Origin: Anaerolineales bacterium
GTDB taxonomy: Bacteria > Chloroflexota > Anaerolineae > Anaerolineales > Villigracilaceae
Length of the DNA stretch: 64,000 bases
Assembly (NCBI GenBank): GCA_025056175.1
Contig: JANWWK010000030.1
Coordinates: 44,791-108,790 of the forward strand
Direction of reading: 5' to 3'
The translations under genes and the position numbers were made by a program. Under the pieces are notes generated by a model. That model was given only the letters and a program-made list of their open reading frames with translations, was not told the DNA's origin and ran no database searches. The first letter of the stretch is position 1. Every line of letters begins with the position of its first letter. Shown here piece after piece: positions 14,716 to 23,975 of this stretch.

Positions 14716-17040
14716 ATGGGTGATTTGCAGGCGTCTTCTCCTCTCGATTCTCCCGCCTCTACTTCAACAACTGCTTCCCAGCCCAGCCCGCAAGAACAAG
14801 AATTGCGCCAGCGTCTGAAAGAGCTGGAAATCGTCAACGCTATCACTGTTTCGGCGGCCTCAACGCTCGAACTGACCAGTCTGTTGACCCTGGCGGGAGA
14901 GAAAATCTCCGAGGCCTTTGGCCGCCGTTCGGTGCTGATTGCGCTGTACGATGCGGCAGCAGGCCTGATTCTGACTCCTTACTGGAACATTCGTGGTCAG
15001 CTGGTGGATGCACCACCGATGCCAATCGGTATGGGGCTGACTTCACATGTGTTACAGCGCAGGCAAACGCTGTTAATCGATGAAAACCTGCCACAACGCG
15101 CCGCTGAGTTGGGGGCCGATTTCAGCATGACGCGCGTTTATGGCATGCCCAAAAGTTGGGTGGGCGTGCCGATGGTAGCCCACGAGCAGGTGATTGGCAT
15201 GATAAGCATGCAGGATTTCGAGCGCGAACATGCCTTCAGCCCCAACGACATCCGCCTGCTGGAGACGATTGCTGCCAGCATCGCGGTCGCCATTCAGAAC
15301 ACGCAACTCTACGAAACTGCCCGGCGTGAATTGGCCGAACGTCAGCGTGCTGAAGCCCAGGCACGGGAACGCGCCGAGCAAATGGCGGCCTTGAACGCCA
15401 TCGGGCGGGCAATTACCGGACAACTGGAATTAGACAATGTTTTGACCACCCTCCGCATTCAATGTCAGCAAATTGAACCACTCATGGATGTGTTCACCGT
15501 TGCGCTCTACGAGCCGCGTGCAGAAACCTTTAAATTCCTACAATTTTACGACCGGGGGGTTTCCCGGCTCGATAAAATCCGCAGCATTCATAAAAAAGAA
15601 GGTGGCCTGACGGCATACGTTATCAAGACCCGCCAGACGCTCTATTTGCCCGACGTAGATGACCGCCGGGTGCGCCGCACCTATTCGGTGGTGCATACCG
15701 ACAAACACAGACATGCCCGTACTTATCTGGGCATTCCCTTGATGGTTGGCGAGAACATCATTGGCGTGCTTTCAGGCCAGAGTTATCAGCCTGATGCCTT
15801 CTCACCTCAACGCATCGCAATGCTCGAAACGATTGCTTTGCAAGCAGCAATTGCTTTGCAAAACGCAGCCCTGTTTGAGGAAACCCGCCGGCGAGCAGCA
15901 GAACTCTCGATTTTGTACGATATTGCGCTTGCGCTCTCACGCGCAGTGGAATTAGAGCGGGTAATGCGCGTTTTGTTCGAGAAGTGCCGCCAGGTGCTGC
16001 CGATGGATGCTTTTTACATCGCTCTCTACGACCGCGAAACGCATTTGCTCAGTCACCCTCTCTTTTGGGATAAAGGCAGGTTCAAACAAACCGCTGTGCG
16101 CGACATTCGCACCACGCCTGGCTTGAGCGGCGAGGTCATTTTAGCAAAGAAAACCCTGCACTTGCCAGATGTCTTTGCCCCTGAAGTGCAGCAACGCTAT
16201 CAGGTTATTCGTGTTGGGGGCAAGCCCACCCGTTGTTATGTCGGCGTGCCGATGCTGGTGCATGGCGAAGCGGTTGGCGTTATCTCCATGCAAACCCGCG
16301 CGCCCGATTTATATACTTCGGAGCATATCCGCCTGCTGGAATTGATTGCCATTCAGGCCGCCATTGCCATCGAAAACAGCCGTTTGTATCACAAAGCACA
16401 ACAGGAACTGGAAATGCGGCGCAAGGCGCAAAGCGCATTGGAAACCGCCAACCGTCAACTGTACGTCCAACTGACTCAGGTACAAGCCCTTCAAGAACAA
16501 TTGCGCGAACAGGTATTGCATGACCCTCTCACCGGCTTGCACAACCGCCGCTATCTCGATGAACATTTGCCGCGTATTCTGGCCGATTCGCAGGCGCGCG
16601 GCAAACGTTTTTGCGTCATCATGCTCGATATTGACCACTTTAAACGCTTCAATGATGCGCATACACATCTGGCAGGTGACCTGCTCCTTCAATCTTTAGC
16701 CGGTTTGTTAAGCACCCACGTGCGTCCCACCGATATTGCCTGCCGTTTTGGCGGAGAGGAGTTTCTCCTCGTTCTGCCCGAAGCTGGACTGGAAGCAGCT
16801 GCGCACCGCTCCGAAGAACTGCGGGCGCTCTTCGAACAAATGCGTATCGAATTTCATGGCCGCTCACTGAGCGCTACCATTTCGTTGGGCGTGGCCTGCT
16901 TCCCTCAACATGGTCAGACGGCTGAAGAACTCGTCATGCGCGCCGACCAGGCTTTGTATCTGGCAAAACAGGCCGGGCGCAACCGGGTTGCCATTTGGCA
17001 ACCTGCATCGAACGGTTCAGACACTAACCTGGAAAAATGA
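14716..17040 (+). CDS. Triple-GAF diguanylate cyclase
   Basis: A 774-residue soluble signalling protein. Three GAF domains lie at roughly 50-200, 230-390 and 410-570, each ending in the 'ETIAASIAVAIQN'-like helix, joined by coiled-coil linkers. A C-terminal GGDEF domain spans about 605-765. The domain is probably active: 'HDPLTGLHNRRYLDEHL' is intact, the active-site loop is GGEEF at 679-683, and 'MLDIDHFKRFND' supplies the metal ligand. The product-inhibition I-site RxxD is present as R670-P-T-D673, five residues before GGEEF. It should make cyclic di-GMP in response to small ligands bound by the GAF domains. No membrane segment and no EAL domain are visible. Confidence 0.92.
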   Translation: MGDLQASSPLDSPASTSTTASQPSPQEQELRQRLKELEIVNAITVSAASTLELTSLLTLAGEKISEAFGRRSVLIALYDAAAGLILTPYWNIRGQLVDAPPMPIGMGLTSHVLQRRQTLLIDENLPQRAAELGADFSMTRVYGMPKSWVGVPMVAHEQVIGMISMQDFEREHAFSPNDIRLLETIAASIAVAIQNTQLYETARRELAERQRAEAQARERAEQMAALNAIGRAITGQLELDNVLTTLRIQCQQIEPLMDVFTVALYEPRAETFKFLQFYDRGVSRLDKIRSIHKKEGGLTAYVIKTRQTLYLPDVDDRRVRRTYSVVHTDKHRHARTYLGIPLMVGENIIGVLSGQSYQPDAFSPQRIAMLETIALQAAIALQNAALFEETRRRAAELSILYDIALALSRAVELERVMRVLFEKCRQVLPMDAFYIALYDRETHLLSHPLFWDKGRFKQTAVRDIRTTPGLSGEVILAKKTLHLPDVFAPEVQQRYQVIRVGGKPTRCYVGVPMLVHGEAVGVISMQTRAPDLYTSEHIRLLELIAIQAAIAIENSRLYHKAQQELEMRRKAQSALETANRQLYVQLTQVQALQEQLREQVLHDPLTGLHNRRYLDEHLPRILADSQARGKRFCVIMLDIDHFKRFNDAHTHLAGDLLLQSLAGLLSTHVRPTDIACRFGGEEFLLVLPEAGLEAAAHRSEELRALFEQMRIEFHGRSLSATISLGVACFPQHGQTAEELVMRADQALYLAKQAGRNRVAIWQPASNGSDTNLEK

Positions 17041-17127
17041 TTTTCGTCAATGTTCGATATGACAAAAAACATGCTAAAGTATAAGGTGTCAGACGTCTCC
17101 CCGCTCCGCTGCCCCTGAGGACACCGC

Positions 17128-18276
17128 ATGAAACGCTTCTTCGCCCGGGTTCTGAACGCAAGACAGCTCGATAATTTTCTCCCCATCGTCGCCGCACTGG
17201 CGGCTTTTGTCATTGGGGCAGGGATGTTGCTTCTGATGGGCACCAACCCGCTCACGGCATATCGCGCTATGTTCAGCGGCGCCTTTGGCAACCAGAATGC
17301 CCTGGCTGAAACCATCGTCAAAGCCGTGCCGCTGCTCCTTATCGGGTTGGGAATTTGTATCTCCTTTCGCGCTAAAGTCATGAACATCGGCGCAGAAGGG
17401 CAAATGATTGTGGGCGGGTTGATTTCGGTGGCGTTTGGCCTGGCGGTAGATTGGCCCGGCTGGCTGGCTTTGCCGCTGGGGTTGTTGATTGGCTTTCTTG
17501 GCGGTGCAGCGTGGGGAGCGATTCCGGGCATCCTTAAAGCCTATTTCAACGTCAATGAAATCTTGAGTACCGTGATGATGAATGCAATTGCCGTGCAGTT
17601 GATGAACTACCTGCTCGGTGGTCCGCTGATGGACCCGCAACAGGCGCAGGCGTTGGGCAAACTGCCCGAAACCGCCCGTCTGAATGAAGCCTATCATCTG
17701 GCGCGGCTGTTACCGCCTACGCGCCTTCATGCGGGCGTGTTGATTGCACTGGCGTTATCCTTCGTTGTTTATGTGCTTCTTTTCCATACCACGCTCGGTT
17801 ACCGCATTCGGGCGGTGGGCTTCAACCCGTTTGCCTCCCGCTATGGGGGCATTCGTGTTCCCCAGCAGGTGGTGATTGCACTGTTGCTGAGCGGCGCGTT
17901 TGCCGGCCTGGCAGGCGCCATTCAGATTTATGGCCTGAACTACCGCATGATAACCGACGGCTCGCCCACTGGGTTCACCGGTGGAGCAGGCTTCAACGGC
18001 ATCGTAACGGCGCTCTTCGGTGGGTTGCATCCCCTGGGCGCCATTCCGGCTTCGTTTTTCTTCGGCGCTTTGCTGGTCGGTGCCAACGCGATGCAGCGAG
18101 TCACCCAGGTCCCTTCCTCGTTTGTCACGGTGTTGAACGGTATGGTGGTTATATTCGTCGTCAGTGCGGCGATTTGGAAAGAGCTGCGTGAACGTCAGCG
18201 GCGCATGGCCTTTGCTACCGAAACGTCCCGGCTGGCGGAGTTGGCGTCGGTTTCGGAAACACCCCCACAAGGCTGA
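17128..18276 (+). CDS. Nucleoside-type ABC transporter permease (NupP/YufP-like)
   Basis: A 382-residue membrane protein of the branched-chain-amino-acid/ribose permease family, in the branch paired with BMP lipoproteins. The signature 'KVMNIGAEGQMIVGGL' and 'YFNVNEILSTVMMNAIAVQL' segments match permeases of purine-nucleoside or simple-sugar importers. About nine hydrophobic segments precede a charged C-terminal tail. A GAGGAC sequence precedes the ATG. The second permease begins four bases after its stop codon. Together with the BMP protein and the ATPase downstream it forms a complete importer. An ATGACA-like -35 and a TATAAG -10 lie about 50 bases upstream but are spaced only 15 apart. Confidence 0.88.
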   Translation: MKRFFARVLNARQLDNFLPIVAALAAFVIGAGMLLLMGTNPLTAYRAMFSGAFGNQNALAETIVKAVPLLLIGLGICISFRAKVMNIGAEGQMIVGGLISVAFGLAVDWPGWLALPLGLLIGFLGGAAWGAIPGILKAYFNVNEILSTVMMNAIAVQLMNYLLGGPLMDPQQAQALGKLPETARLNEAYHLARLLPPTRLHAGVLIALALSFVVYVLLFHTTLGYRIRAVGFNPFASRYGGIRVPQQVVIALLLSGAFAGLAGAIQIYGLNYRMITDGSPTGFTGGAGFNGIVTALFGGLHPLGAIPASFFFGALLVGANAMQRVTQVPSSFVTVLNGMVVIFVVSAAIWKELRERQRRMAFATETSRLAELASVSETPPQG

Positions 18277-18279
18277 AAC

Positions 18280-19215
18280 ATGGACACCTCGCAACTTTTG
18301 TCTGCCACCGTCCTCGTCGGCATACTGACCGCCGGAATTCGACTGGCCTCCCCGTATCTGTTTGCGGCGATTGGCGAAATGTTCGGCCAGCGCAGCGGCG
18401 TTTTGAATCTGGGTGTAGAGGGGCAGATGTTGATGGGCGCTTTCACCGCGTTCTACGTGACCCTGCGTACCGGCAACCCCTGGCTGGGCCTGCTGGCCGC
18501 AATGGCGGTGGGCGCGCTTATGGGGCTGGCGATGGCCGTTGTCAGTGTCACCTGGCGCGCGGTGCAGGGCATCAGCGGCATTGGGTTTTACATCGTCGGC
18601 ATGGGATTGAGTGAATTGCTCTTCAAAACCCTGCTGGGTGAAGTCAAGGTCATCAACACCGGCTTCAACGCCGTGAATATTCCCCTCCTTTCGCAGATTC
18701 CAGTTCTGGGGGAAATTTTCTTTCGCCAAAACGTGATGACCTACCTGGCTTTTACGCTGGTGCCAGTGGCATGGTTCGTGCTTTATAAGACCCCTCTGGG
18801 GTTGAAGATACGTGCTGTAGGCGAGAACCCCCACGCTGCCGATACGCTCGGAGTGAACGTAGCACACATCCGCTACCTGACGGTGACAATGGGCGGAGTT
18901 TTCTCGGCGATGGCCGGTGCTGCACTTTCGGTTGCGAACCTCAACGTTTTTCAGGAAAACATGACCGCTGGTATGGGCTTCATCGCTGTTGCGCTGGTCT
19001 ATTTTGGCGGATGGAGGCCGTTTGGCGTGCTGTTTGGTGCGCTTCTCTTCAGCATGGTCATGGCCTTGCAGATTTTTATGCAGGTTTACCGCGTCCCTGT
19101 GCCTTCGGAATTCCTTATTATGATGCCTTATGTTCTGACAATGATTGTGTTGGTCTTGACGGTTGGACGGGTGCGCGCTCCAGCAGCCCTCACCAAACCA
19201 TTTGTGCGCGAGTAA
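18280..19215 (+). CDS. Nucleoside-type ABC transporter permease (NupQ/YufQ-like)
   Basis: A 311-residue integral membrane protein, the usual second permease of BMP-dependent ABC importers. It shows 'GQRSGVLNLGVEGQMLMGAF', the conserved glycine-rich loop of this permease family, and 'GLKIRAVGENPHAADTLGVNV', the cytoplasmic EAA-like coupling loop. Eight to nine hydrophobic segments are evident. It starts three bases after the stop of the first permease gene and is certainly co-transcribed with it. A typical Rho-independent terminator follows 13 bases after its stop, so expression of the downstream BMP gene may be partly uncoupled from the permeases. Confidence 0.88.
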   Translation: MDTSQLLSATVLVGILTAGIRLASPYLFAAIGEMFGQRSGVLNLGVEGQMLMGAFTAFYVTLRTGNPWLGLLAAMAVGALMGLAMAVVSVTWRAVQGISGIGFYIVGMGLSELLFKTLLGEVKVINTGFNAVNIPLLSQIPVLGEIFFRQNVMTYLAFTLVPVAWFVLYKTPLGLKIRAVGENPHAADTLGVNVAHIRYLTVTMGGVFSAMAGAALSVANLNVFQENMTAGMGFIAVALVYFGGWRPFGVLFGALLFSMVMALQIFMQVYRVPVPSEFLIMMPYVLTMIVLVLTVGRVRAPAALTKPFVRE

Positions 19216-19228
19216 TTCACGTTTGGCT

Positions 19229-19253
19229 CACAGGCCGCTTGCCTGTGTTTTTT
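19229..19253 (+). terminator. Intrinsic terminator between permease and BMP genes
   Basis: CACAGGC and GCCTGTG pair around a five-base loop and are followed by six T residues. It lies inside the transporter cluster, so it should reduce or end transcription from the permease genes before the BMP gene. Confidence 0.8.
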
Positions 19254-19280
19254 ATTCAACCAGAACAAGGAGAAAAGATA

Positions 19281-20294
19281 ATGTCACGCTTCATGAAATG
19301 GCTTATGCCAGTTGCCTTGCTGGCCTTGCTTTTGGGTGCCTGCACGGGCGGGCAGCAGAAACCCGCCGAAAGCAGCAAGCCGTTCCGGGTAGCGGTGGTC
19401 ATGCCCAGTTCCATTTCCGACCTGGCATTCAGCCAGTCTATGTACGATGCCCTGGTGGGCATTCAGCAAGAGATGGGCGGCCCGGAGAAGTTCGAGTTCG
19501 TCTACTCCGAAAACATGTTCAAGGTGGATGACGCCGCTGCCGCCATCCGCGATTATGCTTCGCAGGGATATGACCTGGTGATAGCGCATGGTTCGCAATA
19601 CGGCACTTCGCTGCGCGAAATTGCCCCCAACTTCCCCAACACAGCCTTTGCGCATGGCACGACCAACCGTACCTTCGTAGATGAAGGCGTCAAGAACGTT
19701 TATGCTTACGAAGCGGCCTCCAACGAAGGCGGGTACGTCAATGGCGTGATGGCTGCCAAATTGACGAAGAGCAAAATTGTTGGCATCGTCGGTCCCATTG
19801 ACGTGGGCGATGCGAAACTGTACATCGAAGGTTTCGAGAAAGGCGTACGCGAAACCGACCCGAGCATCCAGATTCTCAAGGTTTTCACCGGCTCGTTTGG
19901 GGATGTTGCCCTGGCACGTGAGGCCGCTGATGCACACATTGCCGCCGGCGCTGATGTTTTGATTGGCACCGGTCAAATGGTGGTGGGAGCCATTGCCGCT
20001 GTAGATGAACAGGGCGGCAAGGTGCTTTGGATTGGCACGCAGGCCAACCAGACCAAACTTGCCCCGAAGGTCATCGTTGCCAACCAGGTGTACGATTGGA
20101 AAGTCGTCTTGCGCGACATCATCGCTAAAATCAAAAAAGGCCAGCTGGGCGGCGAGGCGCTACTCATTACGCTTAAGAACGGCGGCCTGCGCATGGAGTT
20201 CAACGAAAACTTCTCCCGCTTAGGCGAAGCCAAACCTGCTGCCGAAGCCGCTATTCAAGGCATTATCAACGGCACCATCAACGCTGTGCCGTAG
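19281..20294 (+). CDS. BMP-family substrate-binding lipoprotein (nucleoside importer)
   Basis: A 337-residue exported lipoprotein. The signal peptide ends in a lipobox Leu-Leu-Gly-Ala-Cys at about residues 17-21. It is followed by the basic-membrane-protein (BMP/PnrA-like) fold: 'FRVAVVMPSSISDLAFSQSMYDAL', 'YDLVIAHGSQYG', and 'GADVLIGTGQMVVGAIAAVDEQGGKVLWIG'. BMP proteins of this type bind purine nucleosides or simple sugars outside the membrane and deliver them to the adjacent permeases. An AAGGAGA sequence precedes the ATG. The gene lies between two hairpins: a terminator upstream and a 13-bp stem downstream. This is a usual device for making a binding protein in excess over its membrane partners. 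Confidence 0.9.
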   Translation: MSRFMKWLMPVALLALLLGACTGGQQKPAESSKPFRVAVVMPSSISDLAFSQSMYDALVGIQQEMGGPEKFEFVYSENMFKVDDAAAAIRDYASQGYDLVIAHGSQYGTSLREIAPNFPNTAFAHGTTNRTFVDEGVKNVYAYEAASNEGGYVNGVMAAKLTKSKIVGIVGPIDVGDAKLYIEGFEKGVRETDPSIQILKVFTGSFGDVALAREAADAHIAAGADVLIGTGQMVVGAIAAVDEQGGKVLWIGTQANQTKLAPKVIVANQVYDWKVVLRDIIAKIKKGQLGGEALLITLKNGGLRMEFNENFSRLGEAKPAAEAAIQGIINGTINAVP

Positions 20295-20316
20295 CGCCGT
20301 TTCTCTTTTTGGATGG

Positions 20317-20348
20317 AGGTGGGGCAAGTAAAACCACTTGCCCCACCT
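20317..20348 (+). other. 13-bp stem-loop between BMP and ATPase genes
   Basis: AGGTGGGGCAAGT at 20317-20329 pairs perfectly with 20336-20348 around a six-base loop. No T-run follows, so it looks more like an mRNA-stabilising or partial-attenuating hairpin than a terminator. It ends six bases before the AAGGAG of the next gene. Confidence 0.7.
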
Positions 20349-20364
20349 GGTGCAAGGAGTTTGC

Positions 20365-21912
20365 ATGTCCCAATCGCAAGCCACCCTGCCGTTGCGCCAG
20401 AAAATCGAACATCTCGAAATGCGGGGCATCACCAAAATTTTTCCGGGCGTAGTCGCAAACGACCGCGTGGATTTCGATGTGCGTGAGGGCGAGGTGCATG
20501 CTTTGTTGGGCGAAAACGGCGCTGGCAAAAGTACGTTGATGAAAATCCTCTACGGTCTCTACGAGCCAAACGAGGGCGAAATTCGCATCAACGGCCAACC
20601 GGTGCGCATTCGCTCTCCCAAAGATGCCATTGCGCTCGGAATTGGGATGATTCATCAGCACTTCATGCTGGTAGATACGCTCACCGTTGCCGAAAACATC
20701 GCACTTGGCCTGCCGTCTTCGCGCCGTTTCATCACAGACCTGGATGTGGTTGCCAGGCGCACCCTCGAATTGGCCGAAACTTACGGCCTGCACGTGGACC
20801 CGGAAGCCTACATCTGGCAACTGGCGGTTGGCCAGCGTCAGCGGGTCGAAATCCTCAAGGCGCTTTATCGCGGCGCTGACTTGTTCATTCTGGATGAACC
20901 CACTGCCGTCCTCACCCCGCAGGAAGTGGACGAGTTCATGGGGACGATGCGCCAGATGACCCGCGAACGGCATTCCATCATCTTCATCACCCACAAGTTG
21001 CACGAAGTGATTGCCACCTGCGACCGGGTGACCGTGTTACGGAATGGGAGACGAGTCGCCTCGCGCCCGGTGGACGGCTGCACCAAACTTGACCTGGCGC
21101 GTCTGATGGTCGGCCACGACATCGTCTTGCCGAAAATCACCTCCGCGCCCAAACAGGGCGAAGTGCGCCTGCAGCTGCAAGAGGTGCATGCTCTCAGCGA
21201 GCGCGGCACGCTGGCCTTACGTGGCGTCAATTTGCAGGTGCGTGCGGGCGAAATTGTGGGTGTGGCGGGTGTTTCGGGCAACGGGCAATCTGAGCTGGCC
21301 GAAGTCATCACCGGGTTGCGCCGCGTTACGCAGGGCAAAATCTTCGTCAACGGCCAGGAGACGACCGGCAAGCCGCCCGCAGACCTGCTTCAGTTGGGCA
21401 TGGCCTACATCCCCGAAGAACGCATGAGAGATGGCATCATCAGCGATTTCACCGTTTCGGAAAACGTCATCTTGCGCAACCACAATCACGCGCCCTACGC
21501 CAGGCGTGGTTTTCTTCTGCACCGTATCATCGCCGAAATCACCGACCGGCTCATCCGCCTGTTCGACATCCGCACCCCCTCACGCCTGACCCCGGCGGGC
21601 AATCTCTCTGGCGGTAATATTCAAAAAGTCGTTCTGGCGCGTGAACTCTCGCGCACTCCCAAAGTGTTGATTGCCGCGCAACCCACCCGCGGCGTGGATA
21701 TTGGCGCCATCGAGTTCATCCACAAAAATCTGCTCGACCAACGCGAAGCCGGCGCAGCAATTTTGCTGATTTCCGAAGACCTGGACGAAGTCCTGTCGCT
21801 TTCAGACCGCGTAGCGGTAATGTATGAGGGCAGAATCATGGACATTCTGGATGCAAAAGACGCCGAACGCGGAAAAATAGGTCTTCTGATGGCGGGCGTG
21901 CGGCCCGAGTGA
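20365..21912 (+). CDS. Nucleoside-type ABC transporter ATPase with two nucleotide-binding domains
   Basis: A 515-residue duplicated ATPase of the sugar/nucleoside importer type (RbsA/NupO-like). The first half has Walker A GENGAGKST, the 'QLAVGQRQRVEILKAL' signature and Walker B 'LFILDEPTAVLT'. The second half keeps a degenerate P-loop region 'VSGNGQSELAEVITGLR', a 'LSGGNIQKVVLARELS' signature and 'LIAAQPTRGVD'. A strongly degenerate second Walker A is normal for this family. It powers the two permeases encoded upstream. The start is set by AAGGAG six bases before ATG 20365. Gene order permease-permease-BMP-ATPase differs from the common BMP-ATPase-permease-permease order. Confidence 0.9.
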   Translation: MSQSQATLPLRQKIEHLEMRGITKIFPGVVANDRVDFDVREGEVHALLGENGAGKSTLMKILYGLYEPNEGEIRINGQPVRIRSPKDAIALGIGMIHQHFMLVDTLTVAENIALGLPSSRRFITDLDVVARRTLELAETYGLHVDPEAYIWQLAVGQRQRVEILKALYRGADLFILDEPTAVLTPQEVDEFMGTMRQMTRERHSIIFITHKLHEVIATCDRVTVLRNGRRVASRPVDGCTKLDLARLMVGHDIVLPKITSAPKQGEVRLQLQEVHALSERGTLALRGVNLQVRAGEIVGVAGVSGNGQSELAEVITGLRRVTQGKIFVNGQETTGKPPADLLQLGMAYIPEERMRDGIISDFTVSENVILRNHNHAPYARRGFLLHRIIAEITDRLIRLFDIRTPSRLTPAGNLSGGNIQKVVLARELSRTPKVLIAAQPTRGVDIGAIEFIHKNLLDQREAGAAILLISEDLDEVLSLSDRVAVMYEGRIMDILDAKDAERGKIGLLMAGVRPE

Positions 21913-21980
21913 ACAATGCAAAGCGCATGCGTTGTGTAGATTGTTTCATGGGGGCGATTCGTTTTGCACGCCGGGCATGA

Positions 21981-21986
21981 TAGAAT
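21981..21986 (+). promoter_or_regulatory. -10-like element (TAGAATC) before rlmN
   Basis: TAGAATCG lies nine bases before the rlmN ATG. There is no Shine-Dalgarno sequence between them and no convincing -35. Confidence 0.45.
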
Positions 21987-21995
21987 CGCCCTGTT

Positions 21996-23066
21996 ATGAA
22001 ACCACTGATTTACGACTTCGACCTGTCTGCTCTTACCGAAATCGTTACCAACTGGGGGGAACCGGCATACCGCGCTGTGCAAATCTGGCAGGGGGTATAT
22101 CGGAACTTTTGGAATGCCCCCGAAGCGTTTACCCCGCTGCCCAAGAATCTGCGTGAGCGCCTGGCGGAGACGTTTACCTTTCAACCGTTGACCCCCACCC
22201 TGAAACTGGATTCGCGCGATGGACAGACGCGCAAGACCCTCTTTCGCCTGGCCGATGGCCTGCAAATCGAAGCCGTCCTGATGCGCTATGACAACGAAAC
22301 CTACCGTTCGCGCTCACGTCGCACGCTGTGCATTTCTACCCAGGCCGGGTGTGCGATGGGATGTGTTTTTTGCGCTACCGGGCAGATGGGCTTTCGGCGG
22401 CACCTGACGAGCGGGGAAATTGTGGCGCAGGTGATGTATTACGCCCGTCTGCTCCAGGAGCAGGGGGAAACAGTGACCAATATCGTCCTGATGGGCATGG
22501 GCGAGCCGTTTCACAATTACGATAATACGATGGCCGCGATTGACCGTTTGAACGACCCCCAGGGGTACAACTTTGGCGCGCGGCGGTTTACCATTTCCAC
22601 TTCGGGCCTGGTGCCGGCCATTCGGCGTTTTGCCGCCGAAAAGCGACAGGTGAACCTGGCGGTTTCGCTTCATGCGGTGGAAGACGAGGCGCGCTCCGCG
22701 ATGATGCCGGTCAACAAAAAATATCCGATTGCCGAACTGCTGGCTGCCTGCCGTGAATATGCTCAGGCCACCGGGCGCCGTGTGACGTTCGAGTGGGCGC
22801 TCATCGAAGGCGTAAACGATACTCCCGAAACCGCCCGGAAATTGGCCGACCTGTTGCAGGGGCTGTTGTGTCACGTCAACGCCATTCCGCTCAACCCCAC
22901 GCGCGGCTATAGCGGCCGGGCTTCGGGCCGTGAACGCGCCGAAGAATTTCGTAAAATTCTGGAAGCGCGCGGCATTCCCTGTACCGTGCGGGTGCGGCGC
23001 GGCATTGATATTCAGGCCGGGTGCGGTCAGTTGGCTGCGCGCGCGTCCTCCGCCGAAGCAGCCTGA
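21996..23066 (+). CDS. rlmN: 23S rRNA/tRNA adenine-C2 methyltransferase RlmN
   Basis: A 356-residue radical-SAM enzyme that methylates C2 of A2503 in 23S rRNA and of A37 in some tRNAs. The [4Fe-4S] cluster motif CxxxCxxC is C119-A-M-G-C123-V-F-C126. The two methyl-shuttle cysteines appear to be C112 ('LCIST') and C343 ('AGCGQLAA'), the same spacing to the cluster as in the known enzyme. 'GMGEPFHNYDN' is the SAM-contacting GGE-like motif. Length and domain order (N-terminal helix-hairpin accessory domain, then radical-SAM barrel) are normal. Confidence in function is high. Confidence 0.95.
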   Translation: MKPLIYDFDLSALTEIVTNWGEPAYRAVQIWQGVYRNFWNAPEAFTPLPKNLRERLAETFTFQPLTPTLKLDSRDGQTRKTLFRLADGLQIEAVLMRYDNETYRSRSRRTLCISTQAGCAMGCVFCATGQMGFRRHLTSGEIVAQVMYYARLLQEQGETVTNIVLMGMGEPFHNYDNTMAAIDRLNDPQGYNFGARRFTISTSGLVPAIRRFAAEKRQVNLAVSLHAVEDEARSAMMPVNKKYPIAELLAACREYAQATGRRVTFEWALIEGVNDTPETARKLADLLQGLLCHVNAIPLNPTRGYSGRASGRERAEEFRKILEARGIPCTVRVRRGIDIQAGCGQLAARASSAEAA

Positions 23067-23126
23067 AACCGACGTGTAACATCCACTCACCCCATCGTTC
23101 TCCCGCTTTGCGGGGCTGACCCTGGG

Positions 23127-23975
23127 TCAGGATGATGGTAGAGAGTGACCGAGGAAGTGGATGATGCGTTCGGCTACTTCTTGCGGCGCTTCGAGCGGCA
23201 ACAGGTGAGTGGTGCGCGGCAGGGTTTGAATCTGGATGTGCGCTGCGAGCAGGCGGACGAGCAGGGCAGTTTGGGGCAAAAACGTATCTGTTTCCGCGCC
23301 GCGTAGAAGAAGGGCAGGCGGTTTCAGACGCGGCAGTCCGCGCCACAGGTCAAAATCTCGCCAAACGCTGGTGTAGTAAATGTGGGTTTCCCATTCCGGG
23401 CTGTAGCGAAGCGTGTAGCCATTGTTTGTGGTACGTTGAGTCACGCCTTCGAGATAGATGCGTAAGGCGTCATCGCTCAGGTAGCGAAACGCCGGGCGGC
23501 GTCGGTAGGAAGCAAACGGGCGCTCCAGGTCATCGAAGGTGCGGCGGCGTTTTTGGGCGGCAGGGATGAGCGGGTGCAGCCGGTATCCCCATCCCAGCGC
23601 GCGCACCAGCCTCCAGAACAGGATGAAACCCGGAGGGAACAGCACCGGGTCGAGCAGAATGAGCGCCCGAAAACGCTCCGGTTGTTGCAGGGCGGCGCGC
23701 AGGGCGGCAATGCCGCCCATCGAATGCCCGATGACAACCGTCTGTGCGAGAGTTTGCTCATCGAGAAAGCGCAGGAAATCGGTGGAAAGTGGATGCCAGT
23801 CCTGTAGTTCTTCTGGTCGGGCGTGCGGCCAGAGTGGACGCTGGTGCATCGCAAGCACACGATAATGGGGCGTGAGCACGCCCAACAGTGGACGATAACA
23901 TTCGGGCGGGTAACCGTTGGCGTGCAGAAAACACAGGGGGGCACCCTGTCCGCCGAAATCGGAAAAGGGAATCAT
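23127..23975 (-). CDS. Alpha/beta hydrolase downstream of mtnP
   Basis: A 282-residue alpha/beta hydrolase. 'LCFLHANGYPPECY' is the oxyanion strand-loop, with Asn where many have Gly. The nucleophile elbow is Gly-His-Ser-Met-Gly-Gly in 'VVIGHSMGGIAA', a late acid occurs in 'LRGAETDTFLP', and 'TTHLLPLEAPQ' holds the His. The start ATG overlaps the stop of mtnP as ATGA, so it is translated with mtnP. The first 34 codons of the longer frame lie inside mtnP and are ignored. The HANGYP opening is shared with a widespread group of uncharacterised hydrolases. Substrate unknown. Confidence 0.87.
   Translation of the reverse strand: MIPFSDFGGQGAPLCFLHANGYPPECYRPLLGVLTPHYRVLAMHQRPLWPHARPEELQDWHPLSTDFLRFLDEQTLAQTVVIGHSMGGIAALRAALQQPERFRALILLDPVLFPPGFILFWRLVRALGWGYRLHPLIPAAQKRRRTFDDLERPFASYRRRPAFRYLSDDALRIYLEGVTQRTTNNGYTLRYSPEWETHIYYTSVWRDFDLWRGLPRLKPPALLLRGAETDTFLPQTALLVRLLAAHIQIQTLPRTTHLLPLEAPQEVAERIIHFLGHSLPSS

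Noticed and set aside
17755..18867. 370-codon minus-strand frame spanning the junction of the two permease genes
   Set aside because: It crosses two well-supported membrane-protein genes and its own product is His/Gln-rich with no family features.
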